From Thermoleophilia bacterium SCSIO 60948 (lineage in GTDB: Bacteria > Actinomycetota > Thermoleophilia > Solirubrobacterales > 70-9), in assembly GCA_021496505.1 (NCBI GenBank), contig CP053031.1, positions 1,790,001-1,854,000 on the forward strand: a stretch of 64,000 nucleotides of DNA. Reading direction: 5' to 3'. Below, one piece after another: positions 1 through 8,434 of this stretch. The position numbers and the translations under genes were made by a program. Numbering within the stretch: the first letter of the stretch is position 1; every line of letters begins with the position of its first letter. Under the pieces are notes generated by a model, which had not been told where the DNA came from, made no database searches, and saw only the letters and a program-made list of their open reading frames with translations.

Positions 1-524
1 AGCCAGCGCACCGGCACCCGGTTGCGCGCCAGGAAGTCACGCAGGTCGTGCGAGTTCGGGGAGAAACGGTGCCCGATCACGCGCAAGCCGCCGGACTCGA
101 GCACCGCTCCGGCGTCCCACGTCGTGAGCAGGTCCTCGACGACCGGATAGAGCTGCTCCTCGGGCGGGTCCCAGGGCTTCAACAGGTAGTAGTCGAGGCC
201 GACCTCGTTGATCGCCTGGATCGCGGCCTCCGTGTCGGCGTAGGCGGTCAGCAGGATCCGCTTGGCGTCCGGGACGAGCTCGCGCGCCGCGAGCAGGAAA
301 TCGGTCCCGGGCATCCGTGGCATCCGCTGGTCGGCGATCAGCAGCGCCACCTGATCGCCTCGGGCGCGGACCTCGCGGATCAGCTCGAGCGCCCGCTCAC
401 CCGAACCGGCCCGCAGGATGCGGTACGACTCGCCGAAGCGGCGGCGCAGGTCGCGCGCCACCGCCGCGAGGACCGCGGGCTCGTCATCGACGGCGAGGAT
501 CGCCGGTTTTGCCTCTTTGCTCAC
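1..524 (-). CDS. Fused response regulator/thioredoxin reductase-like protein (N-terminal part)
   Basis: The gene reads leftward from a GTG at 524 and is cut by the window edge, leaving about 174 residues. The first ~130 residues are a receiver domain: an acidic pair in AVDDEPAVL, an Asp in LIADQRMPRMPG, a Thr in LLTAY and a Lys in LLKPWDPP. The sequence then runs into GHRFSPNSHDLRDFLARN. In known fusion proteins of this type that segment links the receiver to a pyridine-nucleotide disulfide reductase like TrxB. The reductase half lies outside the window, so the fusion is inferred from the linker. Such proteins are thought to couple redox state to signalling. It is divergent from the DNA ligase gene at 603. 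Confidence 0.82.
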   Translation of the reverse strand, partial: MSKEAKPAILAVDDEPAVLAAVARDLRRRFGESYRILRAGSGERALELIREVRARGDQVALLIADQRMPRMPGTDFLLAARELVPDAKRILLTAYADTEAAIQAINEVGLDYYLLKPWDPPEEQLYPVVEDLLTTWDAGAVLESGGLRVIGHRFSPNSHDLRDFLARNRVPVRW

Positions 525-590
525 CCGAGCGATCCTGACAAACCTGTCCAGCCCGACCTCCCCCGAGGGCTCTCGGCGCTCCGAGCGGGG

Positions 591-597
591 TAAGACT
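591..597 (+). promoter_or_regulatory. Candidate -10 element of a leaderless ligase transcript
   Basis: TAAGACT ends 5 nt before the GTG at 603, and no Shine-Dalgarno sequence lies between. The same heptamer precedes the hydrolase at 15403. The spacing suits transcription starting at or very near the start codon. It is a pattern match only. Confidence 0.4.
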
Positions 598-602
598 GGG
601 CT

Positions 603-1550
603 GTGGCCGACCGACTCGACCATCCCGGCGACGACCCCGCCCCGCAGAAGGCCGGCGCGATGAAGGCGGTGCTGACCGACGAGCGCTTCTCCGACCCCGA
701 CTGGATCTTCGAGCGCAAGCTCGACGGAGTCCGCTGCGTGGCGATCCGCGACGGCGGCCCGGTCCGCCTGCTGTCGCGAAACGACCTGCCGATGAACGAT
801 CGCTACCCGGAGATCGCCGCGGCGCTCGAGGCCGATCCGTGCCGGCGCTTCGCGATCGACGGCGAGGTCGTCGCCTTCGACGGCGCTCAGACCAGCTTCG
901 CGAAGCTCCACGACCCGGCGGCCGAGCGCTTCCTCTACGTCTTCGACATCACCTGGCTCGACGGCACGGACGTCCGCGAGCGACCGCTCCGCGAGCGCAA
1001 GCGCCTGCTAGGTGGCGCGCTCCGATTCGACGGGCCGATCCGTCTCTCGCGGCATCGCAACGAGGCCGGCGAGGCGATGTTCGACGAGGCCTGCCGCAAG
1101 GGCTGGGAGGGCGTCATCGCCAAACGGGCCGAAAGCCCCTACCGGACCACCCGCTCGCGCGACTGGCTCAAGTTCAAGTGCGAGCACGGCCAGGAGCTCG
1201 TCGTCGGCGGATGGACCGACCCGAAGGGCTCGCGCGAGCGCTTCGGCGCGCTGCTGATGGGCTACTTCGACGCGACGGGCGAGCTGCGTTTCGCCGGCAA
1301 GGTCGGGACCGGGTTCGACGCTGCCCTGCTGGCGGAGATCGGCGACAGGCTCGATGCGCTCGCGGCCGACGAGCCTCCGTTCGCCGACCACGACGCGATC
1401 CGCCCGCTCGGCGGCCGCCACTGGGTCCGGCCCGAGCTCGTCGGCGAGGTCGGCTTCACGGAATGGACCGCTGACGGGCGCCTGCGCCATCCGCGCTTCC
1501 TCGGGCTGCGCGACGACAAACCGGCGCGTAAGGTCGTGCGCGAGTCATGA
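603..1550 (+). CDS. ATP-dependent DNA ligase (LigD-ligase/LigC type)
   Basis: This 315-residue protein has the adenylation motif I ERKLDGVR with the candidate AMP-accepting lysine at residue 39. It also has the later ligase motifs IDGEVVAFD, GWEGVIAKR and DWLKFKC, and a C-terminal OB-fold with WVRPELVGEVGFTEWT. It joins DNA nicks with ATP. This family is the ligase module of bacterial non-homologous end joining (LigD) or its stand-alone relatives. It overlaps the LigD-type polymerase gene by 4 nt (ATGA), so the two modules are split but probably co-translated. The GTG start is the first in frame. A later ATG at codon 20 is possible. Confidence 0.9.
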   Translation: MADRLDHPGDDPAPQKAGAMKAVLTDERFSDPDWIFERKLDGVRCVAIRDGGPVRLLSRNDLPMNDRYPEIAAALEADPCRRFAIDGEVVAFDGAQTSFAKLHDPAAERFLYVFDITWLDGTDVRERPLRERKRLLGGALRFDGPIRLSRHRNEAGEAMFDEACRKGWEGVIAKRAESPYRTTRSRDWLKFKCEHGQELVVGGWTDPKGSRERFGALLMGYFDATGELRFAGKVGTGFDAALLAEIGDRLDALAADEPPFADHDAIRPLGGRHWVRPELVGEVGFTEWTADGRLRHPRFLGLRDDKPARKVVRES

Positions 1551-2443
1551 GCGACGGGTCGGAGACGCTCAGGGTAGGACGGCGCGAGGTCCGTGTCTCG
1601 AGCGCCTCGAAGCCGCTGTTCACCAAGCCCGAAGTCACGAAGCTCGACCTCGCCAGGTACTACGCGAGCGTCGGCGAGGCGATGCTCCCGCACGTCCGTG
1701 ACCGCCCGCTCGCGCTCGAGACGTTCCCCGACGGGATCGACGGCGAGCAGCGCTTCTACATGAAGCAGGCGCCGAAGCACTTCCCGGACTGGATCGAACG
1801 GGTCACGGTCGAGAAGCGCGGTGGGACGCTCACCCAGGCCGTCGCCTGCGAGCCGGCGACCCTCGTCTACCTCGCCGGGCAGAACGTCGTCACGCCACAT
1901 GTCTGGCTCTCGCGCGTCGATGAGCCGCGCCGTCCCGACCGGCTGACGATCGACCTCGACCCTTCCCCCGGCGGCCGCTTCGCCGACGTCCGCGCGATCG
2001 CGCGCGAGGCCGGCGCGCGGCTATCGGCGGCAGGCCTCGTGACGTTCGCCATGGTCACCGGATCGCGTGGGATCCACGTCGTCTGCCCACTGCGCCGCGA
2101 CCGCGAGTTCCCCGAGGTCCACGGCTACGCGCGCCGGGTCGCCGAGGCGATGGTCGCCGACTCGCCCGAGCGCGTGACGCTCGAGTGGAAGCGCGACGAC
2201 CGCGGAACGAAGATCTACCTCGACGTCAACCGGATCGCCTACGCCCAGCACGCGGTCGCGCCCTACGGGGTTCGCGCGCGTCGCGGCGCGCCCGTCGCGA
2301 TGCCGATCCACTGGGACGAGCTCTCCGACCCCAAGCTCAAGCCCGATCGCTGGACGACGCGAAACGCCGTGGCGCGGCTCGAATCCGAGGGTGATCCCTG
2401 GCGAGGAATGGGACGCAGGGCGCGCAAGCTCCCGATCGGCTGA
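1547..2443 (+). CDS. ligD: LigD-type DNA polymerase/primase domain protein (NHEJ)
   Basis: The 298 residues match the archaeo-eukaryotic primase-like polymerase module of LigD. Visible are SKPLFTKPEVTKLDLARYY at the N-terminus, the metal-binding TIDLDPSPG, the GSRGIHVV loop, and RGTKIYLDVNRIAYAQHAVAPY near the C-terminus. The enzyme fills gaps and adds nucleotides at broken DNA ends during end joining. The preceding gene supplies the ligase activity. No Ku gene and no LigD phosphoesterase module occur in the window. The ATG overlaps the ligase stop, so the start is well placed. Confidence 0.9.
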   Translation: MSDGSETLRVGRREVRVSSASKPLFTKPEVTKLDLARYYASVGEAMLPHVRDRPLALETFPDGIDGEQRFYMKQAPKHFPDWIERVTVEKRGGTLTQAVACEPATLVYLAGQNVVTPHVWLSRVDEPRRPDRLTIDLDPSPGGRFADVRAIAREAGARLSAAGLVTFAMVTGSRGIHVVCPLRRDREFPEVHGYARRVAEAMVADSPERVTLEWKRDDRGTKIYLDVNRIAYAQHAVAPYGVRARRGAPVAMPIHWDELSDPKLKPDRWTTRNAVARLESEGDPWRGMGRRARKLPIG

Positions 2444-2458
2444 GTGGCGCCTACTCAG
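2440..2458 (+). terminator. Hairpin at the end of the ligase/ligD unit
   Basis: CTGAGT and ACTCAG form a stem around GGCGCCT and overlap the ligD stop codon. The inner GGC/GCC could extend it. No T-run follows, so termination is a guess from position. Confidence 0.35.
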
Positions 2459-2572
2459 TCTCGGACGTCCTAGGACCAAGGTCCGATTGAAAGCCGGATC
2501 GGGCCTGTCGCACTCTGCCGCCACGGCGCGAGACCAGCGTCGCCAACGAGACCACCAGACCAGGAGGCAGAG

Positions 2573-2692
2573 ATGTTCAAGGCACTCAAGCCCGCGAGCC
2601 GCGGCGGACGCGGCGGACGCACCCGGACCAGGACCCGCGGACGCACCCGGACCCGGACGCGCGGCCGCACCCGCACCCGGACCCGCGGTTGA
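2573..2692 (+). CDS. Small Arg-Thr repeat protein (39 aa)
   Basis: This reading frame is too short for most gene callers. It is nonetheless well supported: AGGAGG at 2562-2567 lies 5 nt before the ATG, and its stop TGA overlaps the next gene's TTG start (TTGA). The protein starts MFKALKPASRGGRGG, then repeats an eight-residue unit GRTRTRTR three times (residues 15-38). It has 14 Arg, 2 Lys and no acidic residue, so it is extremely basic. The function is unknown. Binding to nucleic acid or a polyanion, or acting as the substrate or ligand of the adjoining ABC exporter, are both guesses. The arginine codons vary (CGC, CGG, AGG), which suggests selection on the protein rather than simple DNA repeat slippage. 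Confidence 0.72.
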   Translation: MFKALKPASRGGRGGRTRTRTRGRTRTRTRGRTRTRTRG

Positions 2693-4614
2693 ACCACCGC
2701 GACGTGTCGGACGCGCACCGCGACCCCGCCGGAGACGGCGGGGTCGCCGCGTCGCGCCCGCGAAGGCTCGCGCGGCTCGCCGAGTGGGTCCGCCGCCTGA
2801 TCCACAGCGATACGGCTCGCGACGGAGTCGTCCTCGCCGCGCCCGAGCTTCCGCTTCGCACGGTCTTCGGCCGCTTCTGGCCGATGACCCGTGGTTTTCG
2901 GGGCGCGATCGCACTCGCGACGCTGCTCGTCGTCTGCCTGCCGCTGCTCGCCGTCGCCGAGATCTGGCTGTTCAAGGTCGCCGTCGACGAGGTCCTCGTG
3001 CCCGCCGACCTCTCCGCCCTCGCCTGGGTCGCCGCCGCATTTCTCGGGCTCACGCTGATCGGGTGCCTGGCGAGCTTCGCCGAGGGCTACCTGAGCGACT
3101 GGGTCGCCGAGCGCTTCCTGCTCGACCTGCGCGGCCGCGTCTTCGCCCATCTCGAAACGCTGTCGCTCGACTTCTTCGACCGCCGTCGTCTCGGCGACAT
3201 CCTCTCGCGCCTGTCGGGCGACATCGGCGCGATCGAGCGGTTGATGCTCTCGGGGCTCGCCGACGGGCTCTCCTACATCCTGTCGATCGTCGTCTTCACG
3301 GTCGCGCTGTTTCTCATCGACCCGCTGCTCGCCGTCGCGTCGCTGGCCTGCGCACCGTTCATCTGGGCGGCGGGCCGGCACTTCTCGCGTGAGATCAAGC
3401 AGAGCTCACGCGAGGCTCGACGCCATTCGGGAGCGGTCGGCGCGATCGCCGAGGAGAGCCTCGCCAACATCTCGCTCGTCCAGGCCTACGGACGCGAGGG
3501 AGCCGAGGCCGAGCGCTTCGACCGCGCCAACCGTGATGCGTTCGACGCGCAGATGGCGAGCACGCGGCTCGGCGCGATATTCGCCCCGCTGGTCGAGCTG
3601 CTCCAGGGGATCGGCGGCGTCGCGATCATCGCCCTCGGCACGTTCGCGCTGTCACGCGGCGAGCTCACGGTCGGCGCGCTGCTGGCGTTCCTGGCGCTCC
3701 TGGCGCAGCTCTACGCGCCGATCCGCCGGCTCGGCCGGCTCGTCAACACGCTGCACTCGGCCTCGGCGGGCGCCGAGCGGGTGATCGAGCTGCTCGACGC
3801 CGAGCCGTCGATCCGGGAGCCCTCGCACCCGGCGAGCCTCGGCACTGTGCGCGGCGACGTCGAGTTCGACGCTGTCTCCTTCGCCTATCCGGGCTCCGAG
3901 CGCCTCGCGCTCGACGCCGTGTCGCTCTCGGTCGGCCGTGGCCAGACGCTCGCCGTCGTCGGGGCGAGCGGGGCCGGCAAGTCGACGATCTCGAAGCTGC
4001 TGTTGCGCTTCTACGACCCGCGGGCCGGAAGCGTCCGGCTCGACGGTCACGACCTCCGCGGCCTCGCGCTGGAGGACCTGCGCCGGACGGTCACGCTGCT
4101 GCTCCAGGAGACGCTCGTGATCCACGGGACGATCCGCGAGAACATCGCCTACGGCGATCGGACGGCGAGCGACGCCGAGGTCGAGAGCGCGGCCCGGGCC
4201 GCCGACGCGCACGCGTTCATCGTCGCGATGCCGGACGGCTACGACACGATCGTCGGCCAACGGGGCCGCACGCTCTCCGGCGGGCAGCGCCAGAGGCTCG
4301 CGATCGCGCGGGCGATGCTGCGAAGCACCCCCGTCCTCATCCTCGACGAGCCGACGACGAGTCTCGACGCCGCCGCGCGCGAGCGGGTGCTCGCTCCGCT
4401 GCGGCGGCTGATGGCCGACCGGACGACGATCGTGATCTCGCACGACCTGGCGACGACCGCCGACGCCGACGCGATCGTCGTCCTTGGCCACGGAAAGGTC
4501 ATCGAAACCGGCCGCCACGAGGAGCTGCTCACCCGCGACGGTGCGTATGCCGCGCTCTGGCGAACGCATCGGACGGTCGCGCCGCGCGAGGCCCGCGAGC
4601 CGGTGGCGGCGTGA
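2689..4614 (+). CDS. ABC exporter, fused permease and ATPase
   Basis: This is a half-transporter of 641 residues in the MsbA/LmrA-like class. A cytosolic N-terminal stretch of about 75 residues precedes a six-helix membrane domain (about residues 80-360) and an ATPase domain. Walker A GASGAGKST has Lys at residue 431. The Q-loop is LLLQETL, the signature LSGGQ is at 529-533, Walker B VLILDEP is near 549-555, and the switch His is at 585. The dimer would export a substrate across the inner membrane. The TTG at 2689 overlaps the repeat-peptide stop. A GTG at 2704 is an alternative. It overlaps the downstream kinase gene by 4 nt, placing it in a signalling operon. The substrate is unknown. Confidence 0.93.
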   Translation: MNHRDVSDAHRDPAGDGGVAASRPRRLARLAEWVRRLIHSDTARDGVVLAAPELPLRTVFGRFWPMTRGFRGAIALATLLVVCLPLLAVAEIWLFKVAVDEVLVPADLSALAWVAAAFLGLTLIGCLASFAEGYLSDWVAERFLLDLRGRVFAHLETLSLDFFDRRRLGDILSRLSGDIGAIERLMLSGLADGLSYILSIVVFTVALFLIDPLLAVASLACAPFIWAAGRHFSREIKQSSREARRHSGAVGAIAEESLANISLVQAYGREGAEAERFDRANRDAFDAQMASTRLGAIFAPLVELLQGIGGVAIIALGTFALSRGELTVGALLAFLALLAQLYAPIRRLGRLVNTLHSASAGAERVIELLDAEPSIREPSHPASLGTVRGDVEFDAVSFAYPGSERLALDAVSLSVGRGQTLAVVGASGAGKSTISKLLLRFYDPRAGSVRLDGHDLRGLALEDLRRTVTLLLQETLVIHGTIRENIAYGDRTASDAEVESAARAADAHAFIVAMPDGYDTIVGQRGRTLSGGQRQRLAIARAMLRSTPVLILDEPTTSLDAAARERVLAPLRRLMADRTTIVISHDLATTADADAIVVLGHGKVIETGRHEELLTRDGAYAALWRTHRTVAPREAREPVAA

Positions 4615-5456
4615 GCCCGGCGGCGCTCGAGACGGCGCCCGTTCGCGGCCCGCTCGAACCCGGCCGGCTGCTCGCCCCGGGCCTCGAGGTCACGGAGCAC
4701 CTCTCGCGGGGTGAGGCGCTCGACGTCTACGCAGCGTTCGACCACGGGCGCTGGTGCCCGGTCATCGCGAAGACGCCGACTCCCGAGCGCGCCCGCGACG
4801 ACGCGACGGCCGCCCGGCTTCGGACCGAGGGGCGTCTGCTCGCCACCCTCGCCCACCCGCATCTGGCGCGTGCCTACGAGACGCTCGACGCGCCGCGGCT
4901 CATCGTCGTCATGGAGACGCTGCCGGGACGGACGCTCTCGGCGCTGCTCGACGACGAGCCGGACGGGATCGGCGCCGAGGATCTCGCGCTACTCGGATCG
5001 CAGATCGGCTCTGCCGTCCGCTATCTGCACCGTCACGGCTACCTCCACCTCGACCTCAAGCCCTCGAACGTGATCGTCGAAGCGGGGATCGCACGTGTCT
5101 TCGACCTCTCGATCGCGCGACGCCCGGGTCCGGCCCGCCGCGGCCTCGGAAGCCTCGACTACATGTCGCCTGAGCAGGCGCGGGGCGGCGAGCTCGGGCC
5201 CGCCGCCGACGTCTGGGGGCTGGGCATCGTCCTCCACGAGGCCGCCACAGGCGCGCTGCCGTTCGGCGAGCGCGACGGAGACGAGGTCGGGCAGCTGGCG
5301 GAGCGGGCGCCATTGCTCAGCGAGACGACCTCGCTCCCGCCCGCGCCGGCGGCGATCATCGACGCCTGCTTGGAGCCCGATCCGGCGGCACGCCCGGCGC
5401 TCGATGAGGTCCTCACGTCGCTGCGGGCGTCGCGCGATGGAGGCCACCTAGCATGA
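4611..5456 (+). CDS. Serine/threonine protein kinase
   Basis: A compact soluble kinase of 281 residues with no membrane anchor and no sensor domain. The ATP-anchoring Lys is residue 54 in VIAKTP and the helix-C Glu is about residue 73. The catalytic loop HLDLKPSN carries Asp148, Lys150 and Asn153. The metal site is DLS (Asp165) instead of DFG, and an APE-like SPEQ follows. The glycine loop is degenerate (LSRGEALDVY). Catalytic residues are otherwise intact, so activity is likely. It overlaps both neighbours by 4 nt (GTGA, ATGA), between an ABC exporter and a two-component pair, which suggests it acts on one of them. Confidence 0.9.
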   Translation: MSPAALETAPVRGPLEPGRLLAPGLEVTEHLSRGEALDVYAAFDHGRWCPVIAKTPTPERARDDATAARLRTEGRLLATLAHPHLARAYETLDAPRLIVVMETLPGRTLSALLDDEPDGIGAEDLALLGSQIGSAVRYLHRHGYLHLDLKPSNVIVEAGIARVFDLSIARRPGPARRGLGSLDYMSPEQARGGELGPAADVWGLGIVLHEAATGALPFGERDGDEVGQLAERAPLLSETTSLPPAPAAIIDACLEPDPAARPALDEVLTSLRASRDGGHLA

Positions 5457-6775
5457 GCGTCGTGAGAGCCCTGGGTGCTTGGCTTCGGCGGATCAACCCG
5501 CTGCGGTCGCCCGTGTCGCAGTTCATGGCCGCCGCGCTCGTCGCGGTGCTGCTCGTCGGACTCGCCGCCGCGGCGTTGCTGCGAAGCGCGGCGATCGAGG
5601 AGGCGACCCGCGACGCGCGCCAGCTCTCGAGCCTCGTCGGTATCGGGATCGTCGAGCCGCATCTGGTCCAGGGCGTGATCGAGGGCCGGCAGGGAGCCGA
5701 GCGCAGTCTCGATCGCGTGGTCGACGAGCGCGTCCTCGAGGACGAGTCGATCGTCCGCGTGAAGATCTGGGACGAGAGCGGGCGGATCGTCTATTCCGAC
5801 GAGCCGCGGCTGACCGGCGAGCGCTTCGAGCTCGACGACGAGGAGCTCGAGATCCTCGGGACGAACGAGGTCAAAGCCGAGCCGACCGACCTCGACGAGC
5901 CGGAGAACCGCTTCGACCGCGGCGAGGGCGAGCTGGTCGAGGTCTATCGCTCGATCTCGGCGCCCGACGGATCACCGCTGCTCTTCGAGACCTACTTCAC
6001 GTCGGATGAGATCTCCGAATCGGGCAACAGGATCTGGCTCAACCTCGCACCGCTGCTGATCGGCGGCCTGCTGCTGCTCGCGGCGTTGCAGGTGCCGCTC
6101 GCCTTCTCGCTCGCTCGCCGCCTGCGCCGCGGACGCGACGAGCGCGAGGCGCTGCTGGCGCGGGCTCTCGACGCTTCGAACACCGAGCGCCGCCGGATCG
6201 CCCAGGACCTCCACGACGGTGTCGTCCAGGACCTGGCGGGAGTCTCCTACGGGCTGTCCGCGGCGGCCGACAGGGCGCGCAACGGCGGCGACCCCGAGTG
6301 CTCGGCGATGGACCGCGCCGCGCGCCAGACCCGGCAGAGCCTGCGCGAGCTGCGGACGCTGCTGGTCGACATCTACCCGCCCGACCTGCACCGGGCCGGC
6401 CTCGAGGCGGCGATGGCCGATCTCGCGGCGACGCTTCGCACGCGCTCGGTCGAGACCGAGCTGGTCGTCGACCCCGACCTCGAGCTCCCGGCGGAGATCG
6501 AGACCCTCTTCTACCGCTCGGCGCAGGAGGCCGCGCGCAACATCGTCAAGCACTCGGATGCGGCCCACGCGACCATCCGGGTCATCGGCCACGATGGCGA
6601 GGCCCAGCTCGAGGTGACCGATGACGGCGACGGATTCGACAGCGCGACCCCGGCGAACGGCCACTTCGGTCTGCGCATGCTCTCCGATCTGGCCCGGGAC
6701 GCCGGTGGCGAGCTACGCGTCGATTCGGTCCCGGGGCGCGGAACGCAGCTGTCGATGAGGGTCCCGGTGCGATGA
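5453..6775 (+). CDS. NarL-family sensor histidine kinase
   Basis: This 440-residue membrane kinase has a first helix at about residues 25-43 and an extracytoplasmic sensor of about 150 residues rich in acidic residues. A second helix at about 198-220 leads to a HisKA_3 dimerisation domain with the motif RRRIAQDLHDGVVQDLAG (phospho-acceptor His254). A HATPase domain follows with an N-box-like AAQEAARNIVKHS and a DDGDGF/GLRM lid. It should phosphorylate the response regulator encoded immediately downstream with a 4-nt ATGA overlap. The ligand is unknown. The co-operonic ABC exporter and repeat peptide are candidates for what it senses or controls. Confidence 0.93.
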   Translation: MSVVRALGAWLRRINPLRSPVSQFMAAALVAVLLVGLAAAALLRSAAIEEATRDARQLSSLVGIGIVEPHLVQGVIEGRQGAERSLDRVVDERVLEDESIVRVKIWDESGRIVYSDEPRLTGERFELDDEELEILGTNEVKAEPTDLDEPENRFDRGEGELVEVYRSISAPDGSPLLFETYFTSDEISESGNRIWLNLAPLLIGGLLLLAALQVPLAFSLARRLRRGRDEREALLARALDASNTERRRIAQDLHDGVVQDLAGVSYGLSAAADRARNGGDPECSAMDRAARQTRQSLRELRTLLVDIYPPDLHRAGLEAAMADLAATLRTRSVETELVVDPDLELPAEIETLFYRSAQEAARNIVKHSDAAHATIRVIGHDGEAQLEVTDDGDGFDSATPANGHFGLRMLSDLARDAGGELRVDSVPGRGTQLSMRVPVR

Positions 6776-7392
6776 CGCGCGTCCTGATCGCCGAGGACCA
6801 CGCCGTCGTCCGTGCGGGGCTCGAGGAGCTGTTCGCGGGCGCTGAGGGGATCGAGGTCGTCGCGACGGCCGCCGACGGCGCCGCGGCGGTCGATCTGGCA
6901 GCCGAGTACGCGCCGGACGTCGTGCTGATGGACCTGCAGATGCCGCGGATGGACGGAATCGAGGCGACGCGACGCATCACGGCCTCCGACCCCGAGGCCC
7001 GGATCGTCGTCCTGACCTCGTTCTCCGACCAGGCGCGGATCCTCGAGGCGATCGACGCCGGCGCGGTCGGCTACCTGCTCAAGGACGCCGAGCCGGACGA
7101 GCTCTTCCGGGGAGTCGCGGCCGCGGCACGAGGCGAGTCGCCGCTGGCCCCGAAGGCCGCGAACGCCGTTCTGCGGGCACGCAGCGCCCCGGCCGGAGCC
7201 GACAAGCTGACCGAGCGCGAGCGCGAGATCCTCAAGCTCGTGGCCTCCGGCCTGCAGAACAAGCAGATCGCGATGCGGCTCGGGATCTCGGAGAAGACCG
7301 TCAAGGCGCATCTCACCAACGTCTATGCGGCGATCGGAGTCATCGGGCGCACGCAGGCGACTCTGTGGGCCGCCGAGCGCGGGATCGTCTGA
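6772..7392 (+). CDS. NarL/FixJ-family response regulator
   Basis: A 206-residue regulator. The receiver domain has acidic pocket residues E8 and D9, the phosphorylated Asp54 in VLMDLQMP, and a Lys in YLLKDA. The C-terminal LuxR-type helix-turn-helix reads LTEREREILKLVASGLQNKQIAMRLGIS and continues with KTVKAHLTNVY. It is the partner of the upstream kinase (4-nt overlap) and the last gene of the 2573-7392 operon. It ends 16 nt from the convergent diguanylate cyclase gene. Confidence 0.95.
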   Translation: MTRVLIAEDHAVVRAGLEELFAGAEGIEVVATAADGAAAVDLAAEYAPDVVLMDLQMPRMDGIEATRRITASDPEARIVVLTSFSDQARILEAIDAGAVGYLLKDAEPDELFRGVAAAARGESPLAPKAANAVLRARSAPAGADKLTEREREILKLVASGLQNKQIAMRLGISEKTVKAHLTNVYAAIGVIGRTQATLWAAERGIV

Positions 7393-7408
7393 CCCCCCTC
7401 GGCGACGT

Positions 7409-8434
7409 TCAGGCGCCGGCCGGCGCGGGCGCCGCCCTTGGCCGCAGCCGCTCCTTCGCCGCGTAGAGGACGACGTCGGCGGCGCGCAGGAACTCATCCG
7501 GCGTCGTCTCCGAGTCCGCGCAGGCGGTGCCGGTCGAGATCCCGATGCGAGGCGCGAGCGTCTCGCGGATCCGGGCCGCGGCCGCGTCTGCGGCGGCGCC
7601 GTCGCGTCCCGGCAGGAGCAACGCGAACTCGTCGCCGCCGAGCCGGGCGACCGCGTCTCCCTCACGCACGCCGGCGCGAAGCTCGGCCGCCGCCCATCGC
7701 AAGAGGTCGTCGCCGGCTGCGTGGCCGAGAGTGTCGTTGACGGTCTTGAAGGCGTCGAAGTCGAGCAGGACGATGCTGAGCGTCTCGTCGCGCTCGCGCA
7801 CCCGCTCGAGACCGGCCTCGACGAGCAGCGCGAAGCCGCGCCGGTTCACGCACCCGGTCAAGGGATCGAGGCGGCTCAGCGCGACGAGCCGGTTGCGCTG
7901 GTCCTGCAGGATCCGTGCCTGCCAGACACACATGACGCCGACGAGCGCGATCGTCAGCGTCAGCGCGGCGACGTAGGTCGGGCCGAGGGTGATCGAGCCC
8001 TGCGCGCTCGGCGCCTGGGCCGCGGCGATGACCGTCGCGAGCGAGAGCACGCTGACGACCGCCACCGTGTTTCGCGGATAGGAGAGCGCCGCGAAGACCA
8101 TCGTCAAGAAGAGCAGCAGCAGGATCGGGCTGCGCACCCCGCCGTCGAGGGCCGCCGCGGCGCCGATGAAGATGATCAGCAGCACGCTCCAGCCGAGGAA
8201 CAACCGCTCGCGGTGAGGGCTTGCGACGATCCGCTCCGGCGAGAACGAGGCGACCACACAGGTCGCGGCGAGAGCAAGAGCGTCGAAGACGAGCAGTCCG
8301 ACGCGGTTCGGCTCGTCCCACGTCACCGCGATCCAGGCCCCGACCACCGCGACGAGCAGGAAACTCAGGAAGACCCCGGCGCGCACCATCTGCACACGCA
8401 GGTGGTCCTCGTCGTCGAGCGGCATCTCCGCCAT
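7409..8434 (-). CDS. Membrane diguanylate cyclase (GGDEF)
   Basis: Several hydrophobic helices (about residues 20-175) precede a GGDEF domain of about 165 residues. The active-site loop is RLGGDEFALLL, with an inhibitory RxxD site (REGD) five residues before GGDEF. A product-inhibited cyclase making cyclic di-GMP is therefore expected. The N-terminal membrane part resembles no sensor I can name. The ATG at 8434 (MAEMPLDDEDHL) was chosen. ATGs at 8425 and 8455 are alternatives. The frame stays open upstream only as a GC artefact. Confidence 0.9.
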   Translation of the reverse strand: MAEMPLDDEDHLRVQMVRAGVFLSFLLVAVVGAWIAVTWDEPNRVGLLVFDALALAATCVVASFSPERIVASPHRERLFLGWSVLLIIFIGAAAALDGGVRSPILLLLFLTMVFAALSYPRNTVAVVSVLSLATVIAAAQAPSAQGSITLGPTYVAALTLTIALVGVMCVWQARILQDQRNRLVALSRLDPLTGCVNRRGFALLVEAGLERVRERDETLSIVLLDFDAFKTVNDTLGHAAGDDLLRWAAAELRAGVREGDAVARLGGDEFALLLPGRDGAAADAAAARIRETLAPRIGISTGTACADSETTPDEFLRAADVVLYAAKERLRPRAAPAPAGA

